Assembly: GCF_004570345.1 (NCBI RefSeq)
Contig: NZ_SPQM01000054.1
Location: forward strand, 1 to 31,541
Source of the DNA: Blastococcus sp. CT_GayMR20
GTDB lineage: Bacteria; Actinomycetota; Actinomycetes; Mycobacteriales; Geodermatophilaceae
Length of the DNA stretch: 31,541 nucleotides
Reading direction: 5' to 3'
Shown piece after piece: positions 8,562 to 16,284 of this stretch. The notes under the pieces were generated by a model. It made no database searches. It was not told the DNA's origin and worked only from the letters and a program-made list of their open reading frames with translations. Position 1 is the stretch's first letter; the number at the start of each line of letters is the position of its first letter. Position numbers and translations under genes: made by a program.

Positions 8562-8927
8562 CGGCTACCTCGCTCAGCTGTGGATGGTGCGGTCCTCGAC
8601 GACCGGTCAGACCGCCCGTGGCTGGAGGTCCGTGCCGCTCGGCGGCGACTCGGGCGATGGTAGGCACGGGAACTGGGAACGATCCGTCACCGACACGGGC
8701 CCCCGGTTCCCGCGGACTCCCTCTCTTCACACGAGGCGCATCCATACCAACGCAGGACGGTGTGCCCGCGGTTCCGGCGGCAGATAGCGGATCAACGATC
8801 GACAAAGCGACATCTATCGGCATGTCCTACCGGATTGTGACCATCCGAGCACCGATGATGTATTCCACTCCCGTGCGCACCACGAATCGGCCCCGGGAGT
8901 CCGTGCAACATCGGAGGACCTCCACTC
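8562..8927. other. Divergent intergenic region between LCP and amidase genes
   Basis: A 366-base stretch without a convincing gene. It must carry the promoters of both divergent genes. On the plus strand TTGTGA (8835-8840) lies 18 bases before TGTATT (8859-8864), a weak promoter candidate. GGAGG at 8913-8917 is the amidase ribosome-binding site, 10 bases before the ATG. The 8790-8880 part is locally A/T-richer than its surroundings, as expected for a promoter. No RNA gene or clear operator was recognised. Confidence 0.5.
8856..8865 (+). promoter_or_regulatory. TGATGTAYTC element upstream of the amidase
   Basis: TGATGTATTC lies 62 bases before the amidase ATG. A near-identical TGATGTACTC (19645-19654) precedes the SpoIID/LytB gene, the other secreted protein with the same C-terminal module. 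It overlaps the candidate -10 region. Two occurrences are weak evidence; a shared regulator or sigma factor is only a suggestion. Confidence 0.25.
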
Positions 8928-11015
8928 ATGCGCCGCTTCGCCACAGGCTCCTTGGCCTTCCTGTCGCTGACGGGGACGATTCTCGTCCTCCCCGTCTACG
9001 CGGCCCCCCTGCCCGAGGCCCACCCCGTCGAGACGTCGATCGCCGAGGTCGCCCTCGGCTCGGTCGTCGACCCGGTCGGCGACGCAGTCGTAGGCATCGA
9101 CGGTGAGGTGTTGCCCGACGGTCTGGACGGCCGCGACGGCCCGGCGGCGGCCCCCAGCCCCTCCGGCTCGTCGGCACCCGCTCCCTCCACCCCCGCTCCC
9201 ACGGCGTCCGCCCCCGCGACGACGGGGCCCTCCGAGTCGGAGTCCACGGCGACTCCGGAGCCGGGCACGAGCGCTCCCACCACTCCGGCCGCACCCACCA
9301 CCTCGTCGGCACCGGCCCCGAGCACCACGCCGGCACCCTCCGCGGCACCCAGCTCGTCCGAGGAGCCGACGGACGAGGACGTCGTCGTCTCGGGCGACGA
9401 GGTTCCGGGCGTGCCGGCCCTCACTGTCTCCCAGCCGTCCACGGAGCCGTTCTCCAGCGTCGGCGTGACCTGGCAGGCAGATTCCGAGATCACCGACGTC
9501 GTCGCGCAGATCCGCGTCAAGCGGCCCAGCGGTCGCTGGAGTGGCTGGACAACGCTCGAAGCCGACGACGCCGAGCAGGTAGCGCCGCCGGGATCCGCCG
9601 ACGCGGTGGTCCGGGCCGGCACTGCGCCGTACTGGACCGACGACGCCCGCGGTATCGAGGTCGTCGTGCAAGGGGCCCGCGGGGACGTTCCCGAGGACGT
9701 CCGGGTTGCCCTCATCGACCCGGGCGAGAGTGCGGCGGATTCGGCCCCCGCAGTCGCGAGCGCCGCGCAGGACCAGGCGAACGCGGCCGTCGCGATGCCG
9801 CCGATCGTCTCGCGCGCGGCCTGGGGTGCCGACCCGAACCTGATGCAGTGGACGCCCCAGTACGCGCCCACCATCAAGGCCGCCACGATCCACCACACGG
9901 CGGACAGCAACAACTACTCGGCCGAGCAGGTGCCGGCGATCATGCGCTCGATCTACGCCTACCACTCGCAGACGCGGGACTGGGGCGACATCGGCTACAA
10001 CGTGATCGTCGACAAGTTCGGCCGGATCTTCGAGGGCCGCGCCGGCGGGCTGGCCTCCACGGTCATCGGTGCCCACGCGGGCGGGTTCAACACGAACACC
10101 TTCGGCGTCTCGATGCTCGGCAACTACGACCTCGTCGGCGTACCGCAGGCGACGATCAACGCGATCGCCGACGTCATCGCCTGGAAGTTCTCGCTGTACA
10201 ACGTCGACCCCGCGGGGAGCACGGTCCTCACCTCCGCCGGTGGTGGCACGTCCAGGTACGCCGCTGGCCAGCAGGTCGCCCTGCCGACGATCTTCGGCCA
10301 CCGCGACGTCGGGAGCACGGCCTGCCCGGGCAAGTACGGCTACGTGAAGCTGCCGGAGATCCGCGCCGGCGTCATCGCGCGGTCCGGAGCTGAGCCCTTC
10401 GTCCGCGGTCTCTACCAGGACATGATGGGCCGGGCGCCGGACACCGTCGGCCTACAGGGGTGGGTGTCGACGCTCGCGGCGACGAACGGGGACCGGCGGG
10501 CCGTCGTCCGTGGCTTCTCCTACTCCTACGAGTACCGGCTGCTCGCCATCCGTCAGGCGTACCAGACGGTGTTCAATCGCGAGGTCGATCCGGGCGGGAT
10601 CTCCACCTGGATGCGTGCGCTCCAGAACGGATCGCTCAGGATCGACCAGCTGGGTCCGGTTCTCATGACCAGTGCGGAGTTCTATCTCCGCGGCGGCAGC
10701 AGCGACGCGGGATTCGTCGACAACATCTACCGCGCGGCCCTGGGGCGGCCGGTCGACCCGTCCGAGGTCGGCCTGTGGGCGTGGGTGCGTCAGACGATGG
10801 GGCCTGGTGCCGTCATCGACGGCGTGTGGGGATCCTTCGAGGCGAGCATGCGGCGGGTCAACAAGGACTACACGTACTACCTCGGCCGCCCCGCTTCGGT
10901 GGCCGAGCAGCGTGCCTGGGCCCCGGCGCTCCAGGCGAAGGGCGACGAGGCCGTCCGCGAGGAGATCATCATCAGCTGGGAGTACTTCGTCCGCTCCAGG
11001 GTCCGCTTCCCCTGA
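8928..11015 (+). CDS. Secreted N-acetylmuramoyl-L-alanine amidase with four C-terminal DUF4214-like units
   Basis: A 695-residue exported zinc amidase of the peptidoglycan-recognition (Amidase_2) type, which cuts the bond between muramic acid and the stem peptide. Order: signal peptide (about 1-25, AYA-like cleavage at PVYAAP), a long Pro/Ser/Thr/Ala-rich linker (about 75-150), a beta-rich region (165-270), and the amidase domain from WGAD at 299 to about 485. Zinc ligands are visible: His322 (TIHHT), His458 (GHRD) and Cys466 (ACPG). From 491 to the end are four DUF4214-like units starting at 491, 540, 596 and 643, each with the pattern aromatic-x4-Y-x4-GR/NR-x-x-D/P. The protein ends V-R-F-P. 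A strong terminator follows. The C-terminal module matches that of the SpoIID protein at 19784. The LCP gene is divergent. Substrate details are inferred. Confidence 0.92.
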   Translation: MRRFATGSLAFLSLTGTILVLPVYAAPLPEAHPVETSIAEVALGSVVDPVGDAVVGIDGEVLPDGLDGRDGPAAAPSPSGSSAPAPSTPAPTASAPATTGPSESESTATPEPGTSAPTTPAAPTTSSAPAPSTTPAPSAAPSSSEEPTDEDVVVSGDEVPGVPALTVSQPSTEPFSSVGVTWQADSEITDVVAQIRVKRPSGRWSGWTTLEADDAEQVAPPGSADAVVRAGTAPYWTDDARGIEVVVQGARGDVPEDVRVALIDPGESAADSAPAVASAAQDQANAAVAMPPIVSRAAWGADPNLMQWTPQYAPTIKAATIHHTADSNNYSAEQVPAIMRSIYAYHSQTRDWGDIGYNVIVDKFGRIFEGRAGGLASTVIGAHAGGFNTNTFGVSMLGNYDLVGVPQATINAIADVIAWKFSLYNVDPAGSTVLTSAGGGTSRYAAGQQVALPTIFGHRDVGSTACPGKYGYVKLPEIRAGVIARSGAEPFVRGLYQDMMGRAPDTVGLQGWVSTLAATNGDRRAVVRGFSYSYEYRLLAIRQAYQTVFNREVDPGGISTWMRALQNGSLRIDQLGPVLMTSAEFYLRGGSSDAGFVDNIYRAALGRPVDPSEVGLWAWVRQTMGPGAVIDGVWGSFEASMRRVNKDYTYYLGRPASVAEQRAWAPALQAKGDEAVREEIIISWEYFVRSRVRFP

Positions 11016-11030
11016 CGGCAGGCGACGACC

Positions 11031-11086
11031 CTGCTCATGACAGTGCCCCCGGCCGCGTCGGCGACCGGGGGCACTGTCATGAGCAG
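11031..11086. terminator. Bidirectional terminator, perfect 22-bp stem
   Basis: Bases 11031-11052 and 11065-11086 are perfect reverse complements (22 bp) around a 12-base loop. The stem core is CAGTGCCCCCGG against CCGGGGGCACTG. It lies 15 bases after the amidase stop and 28 bases before the stop of the convergent ABC ATPase gene, so it can serve both. No long T-run follows, which is common in high-GC actinobacteria. Confidence 0.85.
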
Positions 11087-11114
11087 CACACCTGGGGCCC
11101 CTCGACGGGCCGGC

Positions 11115-12305
11115 TCAGTCAGCCACGAAGGTCGGTTCGGCGCCGAGGACACCGATCGAGTGACCGTCGCCGTGGACGGCGAACGTCGCCGCCCCCGGTA
11201 GGTGGTGGATCTGGGGACCTGACCACCGGGCCACCGCCGAGTGCACGGTGTAGTCGCCGGCTCCAGGGCTGAGGTGACGGAGCCGGAACTCGTACGTGCC
11301 CGCGCCGGCCAGCGGGGGCAGCCTGACATCCAGCATCTGCGTGTTCGTCCCGTACACCGTCTGGCCTGCGGCGGTGTCGATGCCGATCCCGAGGATCCAG
11401 TCGTCGAGCCTGGACGCCGCCTCGACGTCCACCTGGACCCGCACCTCGTCACCGGCGGCGACCTCCGTCAGTGGGGTGTCGTCCGCCGTCAGCAGACGGA
11501 CGGCCGTCACCTTCGCAGGGGGCGGCGCCGAGGCACGTGCCTTCTCGTCCCGCTCCGCCTGGCTCGCCGTCTCGAAGTCGTTGCGCAGGGTCCGCGTCGC
11601 CAGCACCGGGTCGCCATCGACCACGACGTGCCCGTTCTCCAGCACGACGGCCCGGTCGCAGAGATCCACGACCTGGTCCAGGGCATGCGTCACCAGGACG
11701 ATGGTCCGGCCCTCCTGCTGGAAGGAGCGGATCCGGTCGAGGCACTTGCGCTGGAACGGCTCGTCGCCGACGGCGAGGACCTCGTCGACCAGGAGGACGT
11801 CGGGGTCGACGTGCACGGCGACGGCGAAGGCCAGCCGCACGTACATCCCGGACGAGTAGAACTTGACCTGGGTGTCGATGAACCGCTCGATGCCCGAGAA
11901 GTCGACGATCGGGTCGAAGTAGCGGTCGGTCTGCGACTGCGACAGGCCCAGGATCGAGGCGTTGAGGTACACGTTCTCCCGGCCGGTCAGGTCCGGATGG
12001 AAACCGGCCCCCAGCTCCAGGAGAGCTGCCAGTCGACCCCGCCGCTCGACCGTGCCCGAGGTCGGCTGCAGAATCCCGCCGATCGTCTTGAGGAGGGTGC
12101 TCTTCCCCGAGCCGTTGGGGCCGATGAGCCCGACGGTCTGGCCCGCGCCGATCTCGAGGTCGACGTTGCGCAGGGCCCAGAAGTCGTCGCGGTGACGCTT
12201 GGACCGGCCGCGGTTGACGATGCGCTCCTTGAGCGATTTGTCCTTGTAGATGACGAAGCGCTTGGAGACGTCGTGCACCCGCACGACGGTGGGGCTGGGG
12301 GCCAC
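11115..12305 (-). CDS. Polysaccharide ABC exporter, ATPase subunit with C-terminal Wzt-like domain
   Basis: The ATPase of a Wzm/Wzt-type exporter that moves finished polyprenyl-linked polysaccharide across the inner membrane. In 396 residues it has Walker A GPNGSGKST (62-70), the family's altered signature SSGMYVRLAF (151-160), Walker B VLLVDEVLAVGD (170-181) and the switch His207. A charged linker (250-268) leads to a beta-sandwich of about 130 residues (268-396) of the Wzt C-terminal type, which in E. coli O9a reads the end group of the O-antigen. So this transporter may check the finished end of its glycan, for example a methyl cap. GTG at 12305 lies 4 bases after the permease stop (12310), so the two are translationally linked. 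Confidence 0.93.
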   Translation of the reverse strand: MAPSPTVVRVHDVSKRFVIYKDKSLKERIVNRGRSKRHRDDFWALRNVDLEIGAGQTVGLIGPNGSGKSTLLKTIGGILQPTSGTVERRGRLAALLELGAGFHPDLTGRENVYLNASILGLSQSQTDRYFDPIVDFSGIERFIDTQVKFYSSGMYVRLAFAVAVHVDPDVLLVDEVLAVGDEPFQRKCLDRIRSFQQEGRTIVLVTHALDQVVDLCDRAVVLENGHVVVDGDPVLATRTLRNDFETASQAERDEKARASAPPPAKVTAVRLLTADDTPLTEVAAGDEVRVQVDVEAASRLDDWILGIGIDTAAGQTVYGTNTQMLDVRLPPLAGAGTYEFRLRHLSPGAGDYTVHSAVARWSGPQIHHLPGAATFAVHGDGHSIGVLGAEPTFVAD

Positions 12306-12309
12306 GGAC

Positions 12310-13254
12310 TCAGATCTCCTGGGCGAAATTGGCTTCGAGGCGGGCGAAGGCGCGTTGGGCCAGCCACAGGAGGACCAGCCCGATCCCCAGCATGATGAAC
12401 AGCCGCGGCACGAGGTCGGGCGGGAAGGACGCGTCGGTCCCGCCGACCCACAGGCCGCGCTGCATCGCCAGGACGGCGGCCGTGACCGGATTGGCGAGGT
12501 AGACCTGCTGGACCGTCTCGTTCGTGACAGCCGTCTGCACCAGTTCCCACGAGTAGACGATGGGTGACAGCCAGAAGAAGACCGTCAGCCCGATCTCGAC
12601 CAGGTACTGCACGTCACGGAGGTACACGTTGACGGCGGACAGGACGAGCGCCAGAGCCGTGCCGTAGACCAGCAGCACCGCCAGCGCGAGTGGCACGAAG
12701 AGCAGCCGTGAACCGGTCGGCACCGACCCGGTGACGACGAGCGCGACGGCGAGCACGAGGAACTGGGTCGCCAGCGTGAACACGGCGCCGCCCACCACGC
12801 TCAGCGGGAACACCTCGCGCGGCAGGTAGACCTTCTTGATGAGACCGGCGTTGCCGACGACGGACCCCGTCCCCCCGGAGACGATCTCGAGGAACAGCTG
12901 CCAGGCGATGAGGCCGGTGAAGATGTAGATGGCGAAGTCGGGGATGGAGCGCTCCGCGCCCAGGAACTTCCCGATGGCCACGTAGTAGACGACCAGGATG
13001 GTCAGCGGGCGGATGAGCGTCCACAGGAAGCCCAGCGTGCTGTCCTTGTACTTCGCCTTGAGCTCGCGGCGGACCAGCAGCCCGAGCAGTTCGCGGTACG
13101 CCGACAGGTCCCGGACGGACTTCAGGGTGCCCTTGAAGAAGCCCCGCTCCGGACCGGCCGACACCAACGGCTCCTCCGCGAGCCGCTGGATCCGCAGCGC
13201 CGCCGCCGACGGGGCACCCGTGCTCGACGCCAGTTGGTCGCTCGGGGTGGTCAC
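12310..13254 (-). CDS. Polysaccharide ABC exporter, permease subunit (Wzm-like, ABC-2)
   Basis: A 314-residue ABC-2 type permease that forms the channel for the ATPase encoded just downstream. After a cytoplasmic N-terminal tail it has the characteristic YRELLGLLVRRELKAKYKDS amphipathic segment, the LGFLWTLIRPL motif at the start of the first membrane span, six hydrophobic segments, and the conserved NVYLRDVQYLVEIG loop before helix 5. GTG at 13254 is preceded by a GGAG ribosome-binding site. About 250 bases separate it from the UbiA gene upstream, so it may have its own promoter. The pair resembles mycobacterial Rv3783/Rv3781. Confidence 0.92.
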   Translation of the reverse strand: MTTPSDQLASSTGAPSAAALRIQRLAEEPLVSAGPERGFFKGTLKSVRDLSAYRELLGLLVRRELKAKYKDSTLGFLWTLIRPLTILVVYYVAIGKFLGAERSIPDFAIYIFTGLIAWQLFLEIVSGGTGSVVGNAGLIKKVYLPREVFPLSVVGGAVFTLATQFLVLAVALVVTGSVPTGSRLLFVPLALAVLLVYGTALALVLSAVNVYLRDVQYLVEIGLTVFFWLSPIVYSWELVQTAVTNETVQQVYLANPVTAAVLAMQRGLWVGGTDASFPPDLVPRLFIMLGIGLVLLWLAQRAFARLEANFAQEI

Positions 13255-13507
13255 GGCTGAACTCCATCTGTTGCGGAAGTGCCTCGGCGGGGCCGCACGG
13301 AACCAGGCACGGCACGTCCCCCTCGATGTCGATCAGACCAGGCTGCGTTCCGCCGGCGGGGCCGCGGTCGGGCTGTGCCCGCGGAGCGGAGGCCCCTCGG
13401 GCCGGCCATCCGAGCATGGCGCGCCGGTGTCCTGTCACCGGCACTGTACGCGGTGGGAGGCCTCGGACTGGGGTGTGCCGGGGGACGGGACGGTCCTGAT
13501 CAGGACG
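13255..13507. other. Leader/intergenic region upstream of the exporter operon
   Basis: A 253-base stretch between the UbiA stop and the permease start, both on the minus strand. It contains a perfect palindrome GTCCTGATCAGGAC at 13493-13506, one base past the UbiA stop. On the minus strand TACAGT at 13443-13448 could be a -10 box giving a leader of about 180 bases. An open frame across it on the minus strand is Arg/Pro-rich and I do not regard it as a gene. Confidence 0.35.
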
Positions 13508-14386
13508 TCAGCGGATGGCCACCGTCGCCACGAATGTCAGGAGCCACACCAGCCCCACGAGTTGCAGGACACGGTCGCGCAGCACGATGTCCTCGGGCTC
13601 GCCGGCGTTCCCGCGGTCGATGTCGACGGCATAGCGCAGGACGCCGATGGCGAACGGGGCGAGAGAGACGGGCGCCAGGGGCGAGTCGGTCTCCTCGCTG
13701 ATCTCGAACGCCCAGAGCGAGTACGCCATGGTGACGAGGGCTGCGGCCAGGGTCCAGACGAACCGGAGATACTGCTCGGAGTACTCGTCCAGGCTCTTGC
13801 GCGTCATCCCGAGAGCGCTGCCCGCGTGCAGCCGCTTCTCGGAGTACCGCTTGCCCGCGACCATGAACAGCGAACCGAACGCGGCCACCAGCAGGAACCA
13901 CTGGCTCAGCTCGAGCCCGCACGCCACGCCGCCGGCCACGGCACGGAGCAGGAACCCGCTCGATACCACGGCGAGGTCGATGACCGCCTGGTGCTTCAGC
14001 CACAGGCAGTACGCGACCTGGACGACGACGTAGACGGCGAGGACCACCCACAGATCGCCGGTCGACGGCACCAGGAGCGGCAGTGCGATGGACGCGCTCA
14101 GCAGCACGAGGGCGGCGGCGAGGGCGAGCGGCACCGGCAGTTCCCCGGCGGCGATCGGCCGTCGGCGCTTCGTCGGGTGCTGCCTGTCCTCCTCGACGTC
14201 CCGGACGTCGTTCACGAGGTACACGCCCGAAGCGGCCAGGCAGAACGCGCCGAACGCGACCGCGACCCCGATGGCCGTCGACCGGGTGAAGATCTCTCCG
14301 GCCGCGATCGGCGCGGCGAGCACCAGGACGTTCTTGACCCACTGGCGCGGCCGGACGGCGCGGACGAGTGCCCCGAGCGTCGTCAT
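13508..14386 (-). CDS. Decaprenyl-phosphate phosphoribosyltransferase (UbiA family)
   Basis: A multi-spanning membrane prenyltransferase that resembles DPPR synthase (Rv3806c in M. tuberculosis). That enzyme moves phosphoribose from PRPP to decaprenyl phosphate, the first step to the lipid-linked arabinose donor. The 292-residue protein opens LVRAVRPRQWVKN and has the first Asp-rich motif NDVRDVEED at 59-67 followed by HPTKRRRPIAAG, typical of DPPR synthases. A second acidic motif (AVDIDRGNAGEPEDIVLRD) lies at about 253-271. About nine hydrophobic segments are visible. The ATG at 14386 overlaps the PAP2 stop (ATGA). Upstream frame is open but without family sequence. The downstream epimerase genes (DprE1/DprE2) are not in this window. 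Confidence 0.9.
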   Translation of the reverse strand: MTTLGALVRAVRPRQWVKNVLVLAAPIAAGEIFTRSTAIGVAVAFGAFCLAASGVYLVNDVRDVEEDRQHPTKRRRPIAAGELPVPLALAAALVLLSASIALPLLVPSTGDLWVVLAVYVVVQVAYCLWLKHQAVIDLAVVSSGFLLRAVAGGVACGLELSQWFLLVAAFGSLFMVAGKRYSEKRLHAGSALGMTRKSLDEYSEQYLRFVWTLAAALVTMAYSLWAFEISEETDSPLAPVSLAPFAIGVLRYAVDIDRGNAGEPEDIVLRDRVLQLVGLVWLLTFVATVAIR

Positions 14387-14898
14387 CGCCGTCGGCTCCG
14401 GACCATCCGCCCGGCGGCCCGGGCGCCGGCCGCGCCGAGCAGGGCCCCGCCGACGACGTCGCTGGGGTAGTGGACACCGAGGACCAGTCGGGCAGCGGCC
14501 ATCGCGACCGGCACCGGGGCGGTGACCGCGGCGCCGAGCAGAGGTGCCGCGGAGAGAGCCGCCGCGCTCGTCGAGGCGGCGTGCGCACTCGGGAAGCTCA
14601 ACCGGCTCGCGGTCGCGTCCAGGACCTGCAGTCCGGGGGCGCTGGGGCGCTGTCGCCGGACGATCCGCTTGAGGACGACGGCGGACCCGTGCGCCAGGAC
14701 GACGGAGGCGCCGACCTCGAACCAGCGCGAGCGTCGCGGCCTGTCGAGGACCATGCCGGCGCCGGCCATGGTGAGCCACAGCCAGCCGTGCTCACCGGCG
14801 CTGGACAGGACGTGAGCGGCCGCCGTCACGGGTCTGCGTGCCAGGGAACCCTGCAGACGTACGAGGGCACGTGCTTCGGTCGCGTCGAACCAGGGCAT
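14383..14898 (-). CDS. PAP2 family phosphatase, likely decaprenylphosphoryl-phosphoribose phosphatase
   Basis: A 171-residue membrane phosphatase. The three PAP2 motifs are present: K77-x6-R84-P, SFPSAHA at 101-107 (with Ala in place of the usual Gly before catalytic His106), and R137-x5-H143-YPSD147. Its 4-base overlap with the UbiA gene suggests it removes the 5-phosphate from decaprenylphosphoryl-phosphoribose, as proposed for the neighbouring Rv3807c in mycobacteria. The ATG at 14898 has a GGAAGG ribosome-binding site; a GTG at 14973 would add 25 Pro-rich residues. The gene is divergent from the flippase gene. Confidence 0.86.
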   Translation of the reverse strand: MPWFDATEARALVRLQGSLARRPVTAAAHVLSSAGEHGWLWLTMAGAGMVLDRPRRSRWFEVGASVVLAHGSAVVLKRIVRRQRPSAPGLQVLDATASRLSFPSAHAASTSAAALSAAPLLGAAVTAPVPVAMAAARLVLGVHYPSDVVGGALLGAAGARAAGRMVRSRRR

Positions 14899-14991
14899 GG
14901 GGCCTTCCGGGGAACCGTCGGGGGTGCGGTGATGCGCAGGCGGCGGGGGGCTCAGCGCTGTTCGCGTCCGCACGCGCGGTAGGCGTCAGGC

Positions 14992-14997
14992 TACAGT
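14992..14997 (+). promoter_or_regulatory. Candidate -10 box for the flippase operon
   Basis: TACAGT is followed after 9 bases by the ATG at 15007, with no ribosome-binding site between. On the other strand TAGCCT (14988-14993) overlaps it by two bases and could be a -10 box for the PAP2-UbiA operon, so the two divergent promoters may interfere. Confidence 0.45.
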
Positions 14998-15006
14998 CCT
15001 GCACCG

Positions 15007-16284
15007 ATGGACCAGGGTGGGGGACTCGTGGCATCCGCGGCGGGCTGGCGCCAGGTCGCCGGCTCCGTGGCCCGACTGCTCGGCGGCGTGGGAGCGGCCG
15101 CGCTGGCCACCTACGTCTACCTGATCGTCGTCGCGCGTGCGGTCGGCCCGGCCGAGTACGCCGCGTTCTCGGCCTTCTGGGCGGTCGTCGTCATCCTCGG
15201 GACCGGTGTCTACCTGCCGGTCGAGCAGGAGACCGCCCGGCGCGGCGTGGACCCGTCGGGGGTGCAGGTCCCGCGTCCGCTCCGCCGCTCGGCCCTGATC
15301 GCTGCCGGCATCGTCACAGCCGGGGTCGCCGTCCTCCTCCTGCTGCTCTGGCCGGCTGTCTCCGGCTTCTTCGGCGGCGACCCGCTCCTGGCGGCGGCGC
15401 TCGCCGTCGGTTGCGCCGGCTATGCGGCGCAGTACCCGGTACGCGGGCTGCTGTCGGCGCGCCGGAGGTACGGTCGCTACGCCGCTGTGCTGGGATCGGA
15501 AGCGGCCCTGCGGGTGCTCGTCGTCGTGGGGCTGGTCGTCGTCGCCGATCCGGGCCCGGCCACGCTCGCGCTGGTCGTCGGCGTCGCCGCGCTGGGCTCG
15601 GCGCTCGTCGGTCTCGCCCGGACCCGGGACGTCGTCGACGTCGCAGGGCCGATGGCGCTCCTGCGGTCGGCGACGGTGCTGATCGTCGGGGCCGTCGCCC
15701 TGCAGACCCTGCTCTACGGCGGGGTCGTCGTGGCACGGATCCTGGCCCCCGGCTCCGACGACGCCACGGCGGGTCAGCTCCTGGCCGCGATCACGGTGAC
15801 CAGGATCCCGGTGTTCCTGTTCCAGTCGATGGAGGCTCTCGTGGTGCCACGGATCGCCGAGCTCGCCGCTCGCGGTGACCGGACGGGCCTGCTCGTGCTC
15901 GTGCGGCGCCTGCTCGCACTCGTCGGGTCGCTCGCCGTCCTGACAGCGGCAGGGGCGGCGGTCGCCGGCCCTCAGGTCGTGAGCCTGATGTTCGGATCGG
16001 ACTTCGTCGTGACGCACGGGACCATGGCGCTGCTCGGCCTCGGTACGGGGGTGTTCATGCTCGCGGTCGCCGCGTCGGACGTCACGGTGGCCCTCGGCGG
16101 GCACCGCCAGGTGGCGATCGGATGGACGGTCGGCCTCCTGGCCGCCATCGCCTCGATCGCCCTCCTCCAGGATTTCGTCCTCCAGGTCACCGTGCCGCTG
16201 GTCGTGGGCTCGGCGGCCGCCGCCGCGCTGCTGGCGTGGTCCGCTCGCTCTCGCATGGCCTCGACCCTGCCGGTGGGTGCGTGA
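15007..16284 (+). CDS. Wzx-like polysaccharide flippase
   Basis: A 425-residue membrane protein of the polysaccharide transporter (MOP/Wzx) type, thought to flip polyprenyl-linked sugar units to the outer face of the membrane. It has about twelve hydrophobic segments. An early segment with the helix 1-2 sequence LATYVYLIVVARAVGPAEYA is typical of the family. The middle carries ATAGQLLAAITVTRIPVFLF, and the second half restarts with LLVLVRRLLALVGSLA, as in the two-fold repeat of the superfamily. ATG at 15007 follows a -10-like box directly. The next gene starts on the last base of its stop codon. Together with the Wzm/Wzt pair this gives the locus two export routes. Confidence 0.85.
   Translation: MDQGGGLVASAAGWRQVAGSVARLLGGVGAAALATYVYLIVVARAVGPAEYAAFSAFWAVVVILGTGVYLPVEQETARRGVDPSGVQVPRPLRRSALIAAGIVTAGVAVLLLLLWPAVSGFFGGDPLLAAALAVGCAGYAAQYPVRGLLSARRRYGRYAAVLGSEAALRVLVVVGLVVVADPGPATLALVVGVAALGSALVGLARTRDVVDVAGPMALLRSATVLIVGAVALQTLLYGGVVVARILAPGSDDATAGQLLAAITVTRIPVFLFQSMEALVVPRIAELAARGDRTGLLVLVRRLLALVGSLAVLTAAGAAVAGPQVVSLMFGSDFVVTHGTMALLGLGTGVFMLAVAASDVTVALGGHRQVAIGWTVGLLAAIASIALLQDFVLQVTVPLVVGSAAAAALLAWSARSRMASTLPVGA

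Noticed and set aside
9103..9468. A Pro/Arg-rich frame inside the amidase linker
   Set aside because: It is a frame shadow of the Pro/Ser/Thr-rich linker, which is itself typical of secreted wall enzymes.
10398..11012. The repeats at the amidase C-terminus as a DNA-level tandem repeat
   Set aside because: The units are similar only at the protein level; I see no near-identical DNA copies, so this is an old duplication.
12614..13444. A minus-strand frame of 276 codons overlapping the permease gene
   Set aside because: It is out of frame with the permease and Arg/Gly/Pro-rich. The permease frame has ABC-2 motifs and six membrane segments.
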